From positions 208,455-219,431 of the forward strand of contig WIDE01000047.1 of assembly GCA_015039315.1 (NCBI GenBank): a stretch of DNA of 10,977 nucleotides, read 5' to 3'. A program made the position numbers and the translations under genes. The DNA is from Clavulina sp. PMI_390. Taxonomy: Eukaryota > Basidiomycota > Agaricomycetes > Cantharellales > Hydnaceae. The notes below the pieces were generated by a model. The model worked only from the letters and a program-made list of their open reading frames with translations. It was not told where the DNA came from and did not search any database. Positions 1-8,106 of this stretch are shown here, piece by piece (the stretch's first letter is position 1; every line of letters starts with the position of its first letter).

Positions 1-145
1 GGCGCTCAAGTATGAAGTGCAGGTTATCAAGAGTTGAATGATACTGGGCTACAATGTTGGAATCGGCATCGGACGGAATTGTGCATGTACCTTTCGGGTT
101 ATGAAAAAATTCTTGGAAGTCTCGATATGAGCCCTGTAGATAGTC
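1..145 (-). other. Possible exon or gene remnant, open to left edge
   Basis: On the minus strand a frame stays open for 48 codons from position 145 to the window edge. It begins directly after a TAG that could serve as a splice acceptor. The translation looks protein-like (starts DYLQGSYRDF, ends NLHFILER). It shares a GSY tripeptide and a faint QY..L..L...L pattern with the F-box protein at 796-2351. It may therefore be the 3' part of the decayed F-box relic at about 240-632, or a terminal exon of a separate gene. I do not recognise it as a family. Length and continuity alone are weak evidence. Confidence 0.22.
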
Positions 146-239
146 CTACTGCCGTGGTAATGCTTTTAGTCAGCGGTTGGAGATACTCTGGAGGAAGATG
201 AAGATGAGATGGCAGACGACGGTTTAATAGATGGCGGGT

Positions 240-632
240 TTACGAAGAAGAAATCGAGCAAGACGAATGACTGGAAGTTTGTTATGGCGCGAGTCGCTGA
301 TAAATCGAAGCAGAGCAGATACGGAGCCCCGCTGGTCGAGGAAGTCCAAGAGCGGAGAGGGCGATAAAGGAGACGTCCGCGCACTCCCAATAAAGGAGCT
401 GTAGGGAAGCTTGCTGAGCAGAGAAGTATGAATGCTGGAGGGTTCCATTCGCACAAATGGCGCAAAGCGGGGCATGTCTCAGGAAGGCCACCAAACAAAG
501 TCTGAGGGAACCTATCCCAACCATTCACTCTCGAATAAATCAGGGATGTCGCAGAGTGAAAGAAAGGCGTGTTCTTGTTGAAATTCTTTGAGGGAGCTTA
601 GGAACGAATCCGCAGGGAGGGGAGTAGGAAAT
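240..632 (-). pseudogene. Decayed F-box protein paralogue (fragment)
   Basis: This is a relic of the same gene family as the F-box gene at 796-2351, on the same strand. The clearest match is the block RFPQTLFGGLPETCPALRHL, which corresponds to RFPQALLDSLPSTCPVLRHL in the neighbour. At DNA level the order is conserved: about 581-630 resembles 1790-1850, 461-520 resembles 1672-1730, 381-430 resembles 1566-1620 and 311-360 resembles 1500-1555. The homologous segments lie in different frames. The RFPQ block is in one frame, and a stretch reading LQLLYWECADV (neighbour: LQLLSLDWNCANQV) is in another. Small gaps separate the segments. No F-box or N-terminal half is visible, so only the part matching roughly residues 165-285 of the neighbour remains. 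The limits are approximate. It probably arose by tandem duplication and has lost function. Confidence 0.62.
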
Positions 633-795
633 CGTGGTTTCAATTCGAGATGATGATCTTCCACCCAAACGACAAGCCGAAAATAATCAGGTCTTCAACT
701 AATCGTACAAGGAGACATCATATATCAAGACGAATAATCAGCCAGTTGGTGAGAGGATGGCTAGCAAATTCGATTCATAGGCCATCTCCACAGCT
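633..795. other. Spacer between F-box gene and relic
   Basis: About 160 bases between the stop of the F-box gene and the recognisable part of its relic. It would hold the 3' untranslated region of the F-box gene. I see no gene, repeat or clear terminator signal in it. A further degenerated piece of the relic cannot be excluded by eye. Confidence 0.4.
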
Positions 796-2351
796 CTATG
801 CAACTGGGTTATCAGCACCCACTTCAGTTGGGGCGTCGTCGTTCGCGGATATTTTCCACTCTTCGTAATACCAAATCCTATCCAAGTGGCCTTGGAGCAT
901 CTGTCCCAGTGGAGACTGCGATTCAACGATGCCTTGTTCAGCCACGACCTTGAGGTACGGAAAAGGGCGCGAGAATGAAGAGAGAATTAGCGACGATCCG
1001 CTTCTTCCTGCCGAGGTATTGGGATCGGGGCAAGTGGGGCGATAATGGAGTTTCAGAGTTGATAAAAGGCGATCAAGCGCTGAACAGTAGTCCTCCATGT
1101 CATTAGATTGGAGATCATCGGGAATGAAGCGAATCCCTCGTAAGTTGAAAAGGACAGGAGGAAGTTCTGGCATAGGCTCGACGACAAGCCCTGTGAGCAT
1201 TATGATAGTTTTCGTCAACGATGCGACTCTATCCCAAAGAACTAGGTGCTGAAGGGATGGCAGATATTGTTGCAAGAGGAAATAAACCTGATTCACAGAA
1301 CAACAATTAAGACGCATGCTTTGGACACGCGGAAATGGGTTCTGCAGTGGAGTGGCGTTGAGCAGTTTCTCAATCGAGACGGTCTGACCTTGGTCAAGGT
1401 CAACATCATATGAGCCGACAACCATTGAGTGAAGAGATTCTCCATCAAAGTCTGTGAATAGTGAGAAGGCGGCTGATCGGGAACCTAGGGAGAAAGAGAG
1501 CAGATGTGGGAGCTCTATTCGTTGTAGTGTTTCTACGGCAGTGCCAGAGACCGTCACTTGGTTTGCGCAATTCCAATCAAGGGAAAGCAATTGGAGCTTG
1601 TTCAGGGGGAGAGATCAATGGCCGAGATGTCCATCTGCGCACCCTTGGGGGATACTGATATGCTCAGATGACGCAATACAGGGCATGTGGAAGGGAGGCT
1701 ATCGAGCAAGGCTTGAGGAAACCTATCCTGAACGGTCGCTGTAAGTGAGGTGAGTGATTTTGCTGATAAGATGAGTGGCGTGGTAATACTGGAATCCCTT
1801 GAGGTTATTTCGAGGTGTCGAATGGTGTCGGCTCGGAGGGGGAAGAGGAAGCTGAAGTAGTGCGAAGCCACGCTCAACCAAGCGCTTTGCTTCACGGCAG
1901 ACTCTACCAGTCTATGAAACACAGCGGTATTGCCTGGGGAAGATGGAGGCCGCCGATTCAGCATGACTCGCAGAGGGATCGAGCCAGATCGTTGCATCCA
2001 GAGATACGACCGTCGGATGAGTTGGAGCATGTCCCCGCCTTTTTTGCTGTTGGGCGATGAAGGAATGCGAATCTGCGACCATAAACGAGAACCTGTCTGC
2101 CCGAAGATAATCTTCATCCACCGATGGCACACGGAGAGCAGTGGGATTGGACTGGCTGTTTCGTGCACAACTTCTTCGAAGATGGCGAGCAGAACTTCAT
2201 TAGGGAAAGTATGGATGGGAGTGGCTCTGTTGATCATTCGGCGCTCAATAACTTCGAGCATGGCTTGCTCCTGCTTATGAAGCTCTAACGCTTGATTAAG
2301 CGCGGCGGCTTGCCGAGATAGAAGATGCTTGTTTGAAACAATTGCTCCCAT
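796..2351 (-). CDS. F-box protein with one frame break (frameshift or cryptic intron)
   Basis: Probable substrate-recruiting subunit of an SCF-type ubiquitin ligase. The protein starts at ATG 2351. Residues about 15-45 form an amphipathic, probably coiled segment rich in L, E, Q and A. An F-box follows at about 46-92 (HTFPNEVLLAIFEEVV, then LLSVCHRW). The rest is Leu-rich, repeat-like sequence. This arrangement is common in the large F-box families of Agaricomycetes; the substrate is unknown. The first frame stops at 1602. The continuation, starting NKLQLLSLDWN, runs in another frame to the stop at 796. The break falls at a five-G run (1605-1609, C5 in the mRNA). One extra C would join ...AIDLSP to LNKLQ..., giving about 515 residues. 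Alternatively, removal of a 59-nt GTATCC...AAG intron (1655-1597) keeps frame and gives about 498 residues. That acceptor is atypical and no branch site sits at a good distance. A relic paralogue lies just downstream at 240-632. F-box identity is secure; the intact state is not. Confidence 0.8.
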
Positions 2352-2720
2352 TGTCCACGTTCTGGGGATGGATAATTACGTAAGATATGCGAGTGGACGT
2401 CTTGTTTTTCTCGATATCTGAAGTCGTTGACTCACGTATCTGGGTCTATCGACGTAAAATCTGGTATCTGACCACGGAGTATCGGTAAACCATCGAGTAG
2501 ATTTTCCCAATCCGACATTGCTAAGTGGAATGTGAACTTTGCGACGCGGAGCAGGTGAGAGGCACCCAGAAAGGTGGTATTGAGCGGGAAAGCGAATCTA
2601 GCTTGCTACCTTGTGAGGTGGTGAACGGAACAGGATCCTGCGCCACCAAGGTAAAAGGTCACGTGCAGCAAGGAATTCCAAACTTTGATTTTGTCAATCA
2701 TTTTGCTCGTATGATAGAGT

Positions 2721-2743
2721 GTACATGTTCTGTATTCATGTAC
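2721..2743. repeat. Inverted repeat, 7-bp perfect arms
   Basis: GTACATG (2721-2727) and CATGTAC (2737-2743) are exact reverse complements separated by nine bases. They are followed directly by the palindrome TACATGTA (2741-2748) and the A13 tract. This could be a short hairpin in the transcript end or a binding site for a dimeric protein. The arms are short enough to arise by chance. Confidence 0.4.
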
Positions 2744-2754
2744 ATGTAATCGTC

Positions 2755-2767
2755 AAAAAAAAAAAAA
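2755..2767. repeat. A13 homopolymer tract
   Basis: Thirteen consecutive A residues on the plus strand, about 145 bases past the stop codon of the NYN-LOTUS gene in that gene's direction. On the transcribed sense it is T13/U13, so it is not itself a poly(A) remnant of the minus-strand gene. It could be a nucleosome-excluding dA:dT tract upstream of the F-box gene. Confidence 0.5.
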
Positions 2768-2793
2768 CATTAGCTACACGATCCTGCGTGCTA

Positions 2794-2807
2794 GCATAAT
2801 ATTATGC
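2794..2807. repeat. Perfect 14-bp palindrome
   Basis: GCATAATATTATGC is its own reverse complement and overlaps GCTAGC (2790-2795), also palindromic. It lies about 105 bases past the NYN-LOTUS stop codon. It could bind a dimeric regulator or form a very short hairpin. No function can be assigned. Confidence 0.4.
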
Positions 2808-2912
2808 AGCAGGCAATGATTTTGTCGTTCCACGCCAGTGCAGCATCCAATCAACCCACATAACCATTCATTAGTCAAAACTCTTTTGCCTATCCCTCAC
2901 TTCTTCACCAGG

Positions 2913-5900
2913 TTACTTGACGAGCGAGATCTTCTCCTTGCCTGGGCTGCCCCCGATGAGCACCACGAGGCCGCTACGTTCCGCTGCACCAGCGTACTCC
3001 TTGAACGTCCTGATCCCACCTCCAAGCTTATCATAAACGTGAGGATCGCCCTGGCGAAGCTCACTGCCTACCGCACTCCGGAGCGGCGCAAACAGGCCCT
3101 GCGCACGGAACTTCTCGAGGACGCGAATGAGAGGGTGGAACGAGATGGGCGTCGAGGGCGCAGGGGGCTGCGACGAAGTAGAGGACTGAGATAGGTTGTG
3201 CTGGTGCAGCGCCGATGGCGGTGGACCAGAGAGGGTAGAGATACCTGGGCCTGGGCCAGGGCCAGGAGCTACGTTGCCGTTTCCTATCCCGTTGCCGAGA
3301 GGGATCCCAGCGCCACCTGGCATCGCCGACAAGCCCAGCCCATGAGTCACGGGCCCACTACCAATAGGACCTAATCCGAACGGCGGGGTCGGTGGACTCG
3401 GTGAGCTTGCAGTAGGGAACGAGTGGGTGGAGGAATAGCTGGACATTCGCGAGTGTGTGCGTGGGGAGCGAGGTTGGGCAAGCACATTCGGGATCGGAGG
3501 GTAACTCGACGCGCCACCAAAGGCACTCACGCCACCGCTGAAGGGACCTCCGAGGCCAAGGCCTGGGCCACCGAGGGAGATCGAGCCACGATGGTGACCT
3601 TGGCCGATGGGAGGCCTCGGTGGCTGGATTGTTACGGTGGAACCTGCGCTCGTCGTTGGATAGGGAATACCACGATCAACCGAGGAGGGTGCGTAAGACT
3701 GGGCGGTAGAAGGTGCACGACTATAAGCGCTTGTCGGGCCGAAACGTCCTGGCGCAGCCGAGAAAGGAACAGACTCAAACGGGGATGGTCGCACCATCTG
3801 CGAACACCGCCGTCAGCACCTCACAGAAGAGATCAAGTAAAAACTATGCTGGACATACCTCAGTACCAATATTATTGTCAAACCGACTTGACTGAGATTG
3901 TGCGCTCTGCACCGACGGGGCGAAAGCCGGGGCATTTCCGCTGAGACCAAACGTTCCAAACGGCTTATGCTCATTTAGCTGCTCCAACGCTGCACTACCT
4001 GCACTCATGACCTGAGGTCCAGCACTCTTGTACGCATTGGCAGGCGGGTTGGGGCCACTAGGAGCCTTGAACGCAAACGCATGAGGGTCCGGGCGCTCAC
4101 GCTTCTCAGCGAGCGCACTCTCAAACGCCATACCGATCGGCGAGTCGGCACGAGGGATCATACCATCAAAGTATCCACCCCCAATACCGATACTCGAGCC
4201 AACACCGCCGTGCGTGCCGTGAAGCCATAGATTCGTAGATTGCGTGGAAATCGAGGGAGAAGGCGGGTCGTTTGGTCTAGGCCCATCGCTAGCACCAGTG
4301 CTAATGCTGCCACTCACACTCATTGACTCCCTCACCAGATCGATGTTCGAAACTAATTCGCTCACATCTTGCAAAGTGTCTCGGCGGTCGGCATTATCCC
4401 CACCACCGGTAGCACCCTGCCGGATGACCGATCTGATAGTGGCCTGGGAAGCATCGTCATCTGAAATAGATGGTGCAGCAGTATGGGGAGGAAGGTCCAG
4501 GTGGGCCGATGCGACCGAGTTGAACGACCAAGGAGACGAGGGCGGTTCCGAGGCTTGTACAGGAGGAGAACGTGGCGCCGAATTAGAGACCGAATTAGAG
4601 CGGTCAGTTGGACGTTCACGCTCTTGGCTAGCTTCGCGATCGCGAGCAGCAGCAGCGGGCACGGCGGCAACAGAAGCCAGCGGGTGGTTCGTCGTGGGCT
4701 GAGGCACACTCTGGTTCTGGTTCTGGGATTGCTGAGCAGTCGTATTTTGAGTGACGGGTTGAGCAGGGGGTAAACTCGGGACATGGGAAGGAATCGTGAT
4801 GCGCGCCAGTTGCGGCGGCAGCTGAGGTTGAGGAGGAGCGATCGAGCCTGCTCGAGATCGGTTCTGACTCTGGTTTTGCGAGGATGCTGCCCTGGACAGC
4901 TGGGGCGTCATTGACCGCTGCGACAGATGCGTCGAGGACGAACGGTTATGGAGAGCGGGTTGGATTGGCTGGGAAGATGTCTGCCTGCGAACGGACATTG
5001 GATTAGGAGTCGAATTTGACGTCGATGTAACAGCATTATTGCTCGCAGGATTGGACATCTGCTGTTGATGCATATGCACTTGCGGCGGGCCCTCACGACC
5101 ACCGATCCCAGCGGCGGCACCAGCTGTATGCCCGTTCATGCCAGCAATGTGGTTAGCCACATTCGTATCAATACGAGGAGGGCTAATTTTCGGACTTGTC
5201 AGCCCGAAACTTCGGAGCTGAGGGCTGGTACTTTGATGCTGGTGTTGGTGGTTGTGGTTGTTGTGGTGGTGGTTGGTGGGCACGAGGCTAAAGCTAGGAA
5301 TATTATCTTCGCCATTGAACGTCAGACTATTCGACTGACGATGAGCGAGGGGATAATGTCGGGTTGATTCGAGCGTTTCAACGGACATGGAAGCAGCATT
5401 GCCAGCAGCGGGCATGAACTGCGGGGGGCCGCGCAGTAAAGCTGGTGCACTGCTGGCGTTCATGTTCGTGACAGCAGCATAGTTCGCCTGAGATCGCGAA
5501 TGCGATCGCGCTCGGGATTGTTGCTGCGGGTTCGTAATAGCACGTGAAAGGTGCGGGAGACGAGGAGAGGAGATTCTTCCGATTTGTGGAGGAGGGGGAA
5601 GGATCTCGCCACGCATACTCCAGACGGCGTCAAGTCGTCGGACATAGCGTGGCTGACCAGACATATCGCGCGTCGAGAGGACAACGACCTGGCAGTTGCG
5701 GTTGCGGAGAAGCGAGAGCGGATACGCAAGGGTCGAGTGGTCGTTTGTGACGAGGATGATTGTGGGTGTTCCGCCGATGGTACCATAATCGAGGACGAAC
5801 ACGAGGATGTCTGAGATCATCACGAGCTCTTTTGCGCCAGCAGAAGAGCCGGGGGAGTTGTTGCTTGGGTGATGGAGCGATAGCGATACACCATTCTGTC

Positions 5901-6201
5901 TGAGATCGGATGCCAATCGGGTGGATTGGGAGAGCTCGGTATCAGAAGCAGGGGAGATGTACGCGCGGAACTCGCACACGCGACCATAGTCATGGCCATA
6001 AAGACGAAGAGCCTCGCAGGCTTCGCTTATTCCCATGCCTATGGGTGGGATGGCCTCGCCCTGGGAACAAACATCGAAACACGAGGCAGCCATGTGCGAC
6101 AACCGTCAGCGCCCCAACAGTGTCACACTCGATGCGAACAAATCATGGAAACTCACATCCAGATCCCAGAAGATTGCGGTCTTATCATCGTGGAAAGACA
6201 T
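2913..6201 (-). CDS. NYN domain and LOTUS/OST-HTH-like protein (MARF1/limkain-b1-like)
   Basis: Probable RNA-binding or RNA-cleaving regulator. Exons by frame and splice signals are 6201-6157, 6060-3859 and 3797-2913; introns are 96 nt (GTGAGT...CAG) and 61 nt (GTATGT...CAG), both phase 0, giving 1043 residues. Residues about 8-155 form an NYN/PIN-like fold: TAIFWDLD carries acidic D13 and D15, AKELVMISDILVFVLD carries K92, D99 and D106, and IILVTNDHST occupies the strand where the family usually has a GDxD-type motif. Here only D122 remains of that pair. Residues about 170-960 are low-complexity Ser/Pro/Gln/Asn/Gly, with an H/N/Q-rich run near 271-289 and a Gly/Pro-rich stretch after 750. 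Residues about 964-1043 (FHPLIRVLEKFRAQG through FKEYAGAAERSGLV) resemble a LOTUS winged-helix. Start at 6201 is the only ATG in the open first exon; an in-frame stop lies upstream. In animals MARF1 pairs the same domain classes and degrades mRNA. That function is inference here, since the active site looks altered. Confidence 0.87.
5238..5292 (-). repeat. CA/AC-rich low-complexity tract coding H/N/Q run
   Basis: A G/T-only stretch on the plus strand, reading as CAC, CAT, AAC and CAG/CAA codons on the coding strand of the NYN-LOTUS gene. It encodes NHHHNNHNHQHQHQ at about residues 271-289. Such tracts tend to vary in length and often occur in RNA-granule proteins. It sits within one open frame. 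Confidence 0.7.
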
Positions 6202-6553
6202 GGCGCGCGCGTCCCCGACGTGCACAACGATGACGCAGTGATCTCAACAGCGTGGCCACCGGAGTCGACGACAAGAGTGTGACAAGCAAGTACTAGACAA
6301 AAAGTATCAGACCTCAAGAGACGTATGGCAGTGAGTCAGGTGTGTTCTACGCGAGGTAGAAATTAGCTGTCCCCCCCAAGATGCTGCAGATACTTATATC
6401 GGCGCGCTTGCACACGGGTTGTGTGACTGGGTGCAGGAGGCCGAAACCTCATTGCGAGCTCGTGTTTGCGCATGAATTGGCGATCAACAGGTGTCATCAA
6501 CGTGTGTGTTCAAGTTATTATTCCCTGAGCTCATAAACCGCCCCGGGATCGAT
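6202..6553. promoter_or_regulatory. Divergent intergenic region between NYN-LOTUS gene and GET4
   Basis: These 352 bp separate the start codons of two oppositely oriented genes, so both core promoters and 5' leaders must lie here. Visible candidates are an A/T-rich TACTTATATC at 6391-6400, an ATTGG (reverse CCAAT) at 6476-6480, 74-78 bases before the GET4 ATG, and a C7 run at 6371-6377. No open frame of substance is present. Shared regulation is inferred from spacing only; the element calls are weak matches. Confidence 0.5.
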
Positions 6554-8106
6554 ATGCCCCCCCAGACATCGCCAGAACGGGCCCTGCAGGCAATTTTGCC
6601 ATTGATCACCGCAGGGCAGGCCTACGAAGCCCACCAGAAAGCTCGCACCTTTGGCTCTCGATATCTAAAAGCACAAGCATACGATACGGCGATCCAAGTC
6701 CTGTTTCCATCAGCACGCGAGCTTCTGAAAGGCGGACATGCAGGCAGTGGTTCCGATCTATCCGTGTTCCTGATCGATGTCTATATTGCGAAAGAACAGC
6801 CCATTGACGCTGCCTCGCGCGGTGCGATTTGATTCCCTCGTTTGCCTTGAGGCCCGCCTACTCGGGACACTGACCCCGAATCTGAATATTTCGAAATCTG
6901 TGCGACTGTGAAAAAAAAAAATAGACCAAATTACACAGCTGATCGCGTTGACTGGGCCTGCGGGCGTCTGGCGAAAGACCATCATCGATAAGGCCATCGC
7001 GTGAGTGACAGGCATGCTGTCCAACTCTTTTTTCATTATCTATGCATTCATCCGCGCCCATCCCCTCAATGAATGCTTCTTTTTCGGATTCCCAGCTGGA
7101 CTTCTGAATACGGGGATTCATCCCTTGGTGATTCATTACTGCACCAATACGTGGGCCAGCTACTCTATAAGGGTGGGTCGATCCTGTCAGAACTTGATGA
7201 CCCGTGGTCTGGGGCAGCGCCAGCTAACTGACAAATTCCGTCATCATCGCGCATAGAGGGCGACTATTTGCATGCAGAGACGCATTTCTTGTCGGCAGGC
7301 AACCGTGACAGCGCTAGGCTGTTGGCAGAGATGATGGCAGAATGGCTGCCCGCCGACGGATCTCCAGGCGATTTTGCCACGCATGGAGTCATCCCGTGAG
7401 TAGATATTTTCTCTCTCTACCCTAATCACTTGCTAGATGTGCTTATTTATGAGCGATCATCTCCAGATTCCTCCTCCTTCAAAATATCCTCGCTGCGCGC
7501 ACATTCCTCGGCACATTCCTCTCCCTCCTGCGCAAATCACGACCATCTCTCATCCCAGCCGAGGCTTCTACACCCATCACTCTTCCTTCTGAATCTTCAA
7601 CATCAAAAACTGAGGATGAAATCTTCGTCACGACGGACGGAACGCTCAACTTCCTCCAGTTAGCCATAAGAGCGTGCCAGCGCGGAAATGGAGAAACGAG
7701 CGAGCAGCAGCGAGACGCGAGGAACGCGTGGGTCAGACTACAGAATGGATATCGCAACAAGAGCTCCATCTTGTCCAAGCCATCAGTGCAACAAGTATGT
7801 GCACCTTCCATTCTAGCAGTCCTCAGCCCATACGATCTCCCTCTTCGGTGTGACAAGAAGCTAATATTGACATCTCATATCCGCTTGTTTTTTTCCTTTT
7901 TGTCCCCCCATCAATCTATCCTATTCTAGGCCCTCATGACGCTTGGCAATGCGTACTTTGCGATTCCCATGCCTCGACAGCCCGGTAACCCACTTCAGGA
8001 CATGATGGCTTCGCTCTTCGGTGGCGGTGGTGCTGGTGCTGGCGCTGGAGGGGGCAAAGGGAGAGGTGGTCCAAAGAAGCTGCGAGCAGCAGGTGGACTA
8101 GATTAG
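6554..8106 (+). CDS. GET4: Golgi-to-ER traffic protein 4 (GET4) homologue
   Basis: Cytosolic GET4/TRC35-type factor. In characterised organisms Get4 pairs with Get5 and hands tail-anchored membrane proteins from Sgt2 to the ATPase Get3 for insertion into the ER. Six exons: 6554-6821, 6925-7000, 7096-7172, 7257-7395, 7467-7794 and 7930-8106. Introns are 103, 95, 84, 71 and 135 nt; phases 1, 2, 1, 2, 0 all close correctly, giving 354 residues. Landmarks are the N-terminal repeat with YEAHQKARTFGSRYLKAQAY and YDTAIQVLF, then ITQLIALTGPAGVWRKTIID, the core LLYKEGDYLHAETHFLSAGN (across the intron at 7173) with RDSARLLAEM, LLLQNILAARTFLG, and FAIPMPRQPGNPLQDMMASL near the end. The family is an alpha-solenoid. 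The tail is Gly/Ala-rich and basic (GAGAGGGKGRGGPKK). ATG 6554 is the first in-frame ATG. Intron 1 is odd: donor GTGCGA and an A11 run just before its TAG acceptor. Identity is strong; exact ends of intron 1 are slightly less certain. Confidence 0.92.

Larger units (their letters stand above)
2352..2912. promoter_or_regulatory. Intergenic region: F-box promoter side and NYN-LOTUS 3' side
   Basis: This 561-bp stretch separates two minus-strand genes. It should hold the promoter of the F-box gene (near 2352) and the 3' untranslated region of the NYN-LOTUS gene (near 2912). Visible elements are a CACGTG E-box at 2660-2665, an A13 tract at 2755-2767 (T13 on the coding strand of both flanking genes), and two short palindromes described separately. 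A 74-codon plus-strand open frame at 2525-2749 has no recognisable product and looks like chance. No RNA gene was recognised. Confidence 0.45.

Noticed and set aside
2525..2749. 74-codon plus-strand open frame in the spacer between the F-box and NYN-LOTUS genes
   Set aside because: No family resemblance, no promoter or splice context, and a length expected by chance.
3423..3944. 173-codon plus-strand open frame opposite the NYN-LOTUS gene
   Set aside because: Antisense shadow of a low-complexity, GC-rich coding exon; rich in Arg/Gly/Thr from complementary codons and it crosses a well-supported intron.
4244..4784. Overlapping open frames on both strands inside NYN-LOTUS exon 2
   Set aside because: Byproducts of biased codon composition in the disordered region; the exon 2 frame alone is continuous for 734 codons and joins correctly at both introns.
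5238..5280. GGT/GGTTG-rich run considered as telomere-like repeat, G-quadruplex element or CRISPR-like repeat
   Set aside because: It is the reverse complement of His/Asn/Gln codons inside a continuous exon; there is no regular unit, no spacers, and only two-G runs mostly.
5900..6282. Plus-strand open frames of 107 and 118 codons opposite the start of the NYN-LOTUS gene
   Set aside because: Antisense to the conserved NYN domain exon and intron 1; no family resemblance.
7396..7436. Shorter GET4 intron 4 ending at TTGCTAG (7436)
   Set aside because: It would put a stop codon in frame within a few codons; the CCAG at 7463-7466 keeps frame and gives the expected FLLLQNILAARTF.
7479..7856. 125-codon minus-strand open frame
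   Set aside because: Antisense to GET4 exon 5, which has clear family sequence; it also runs into intron 5.
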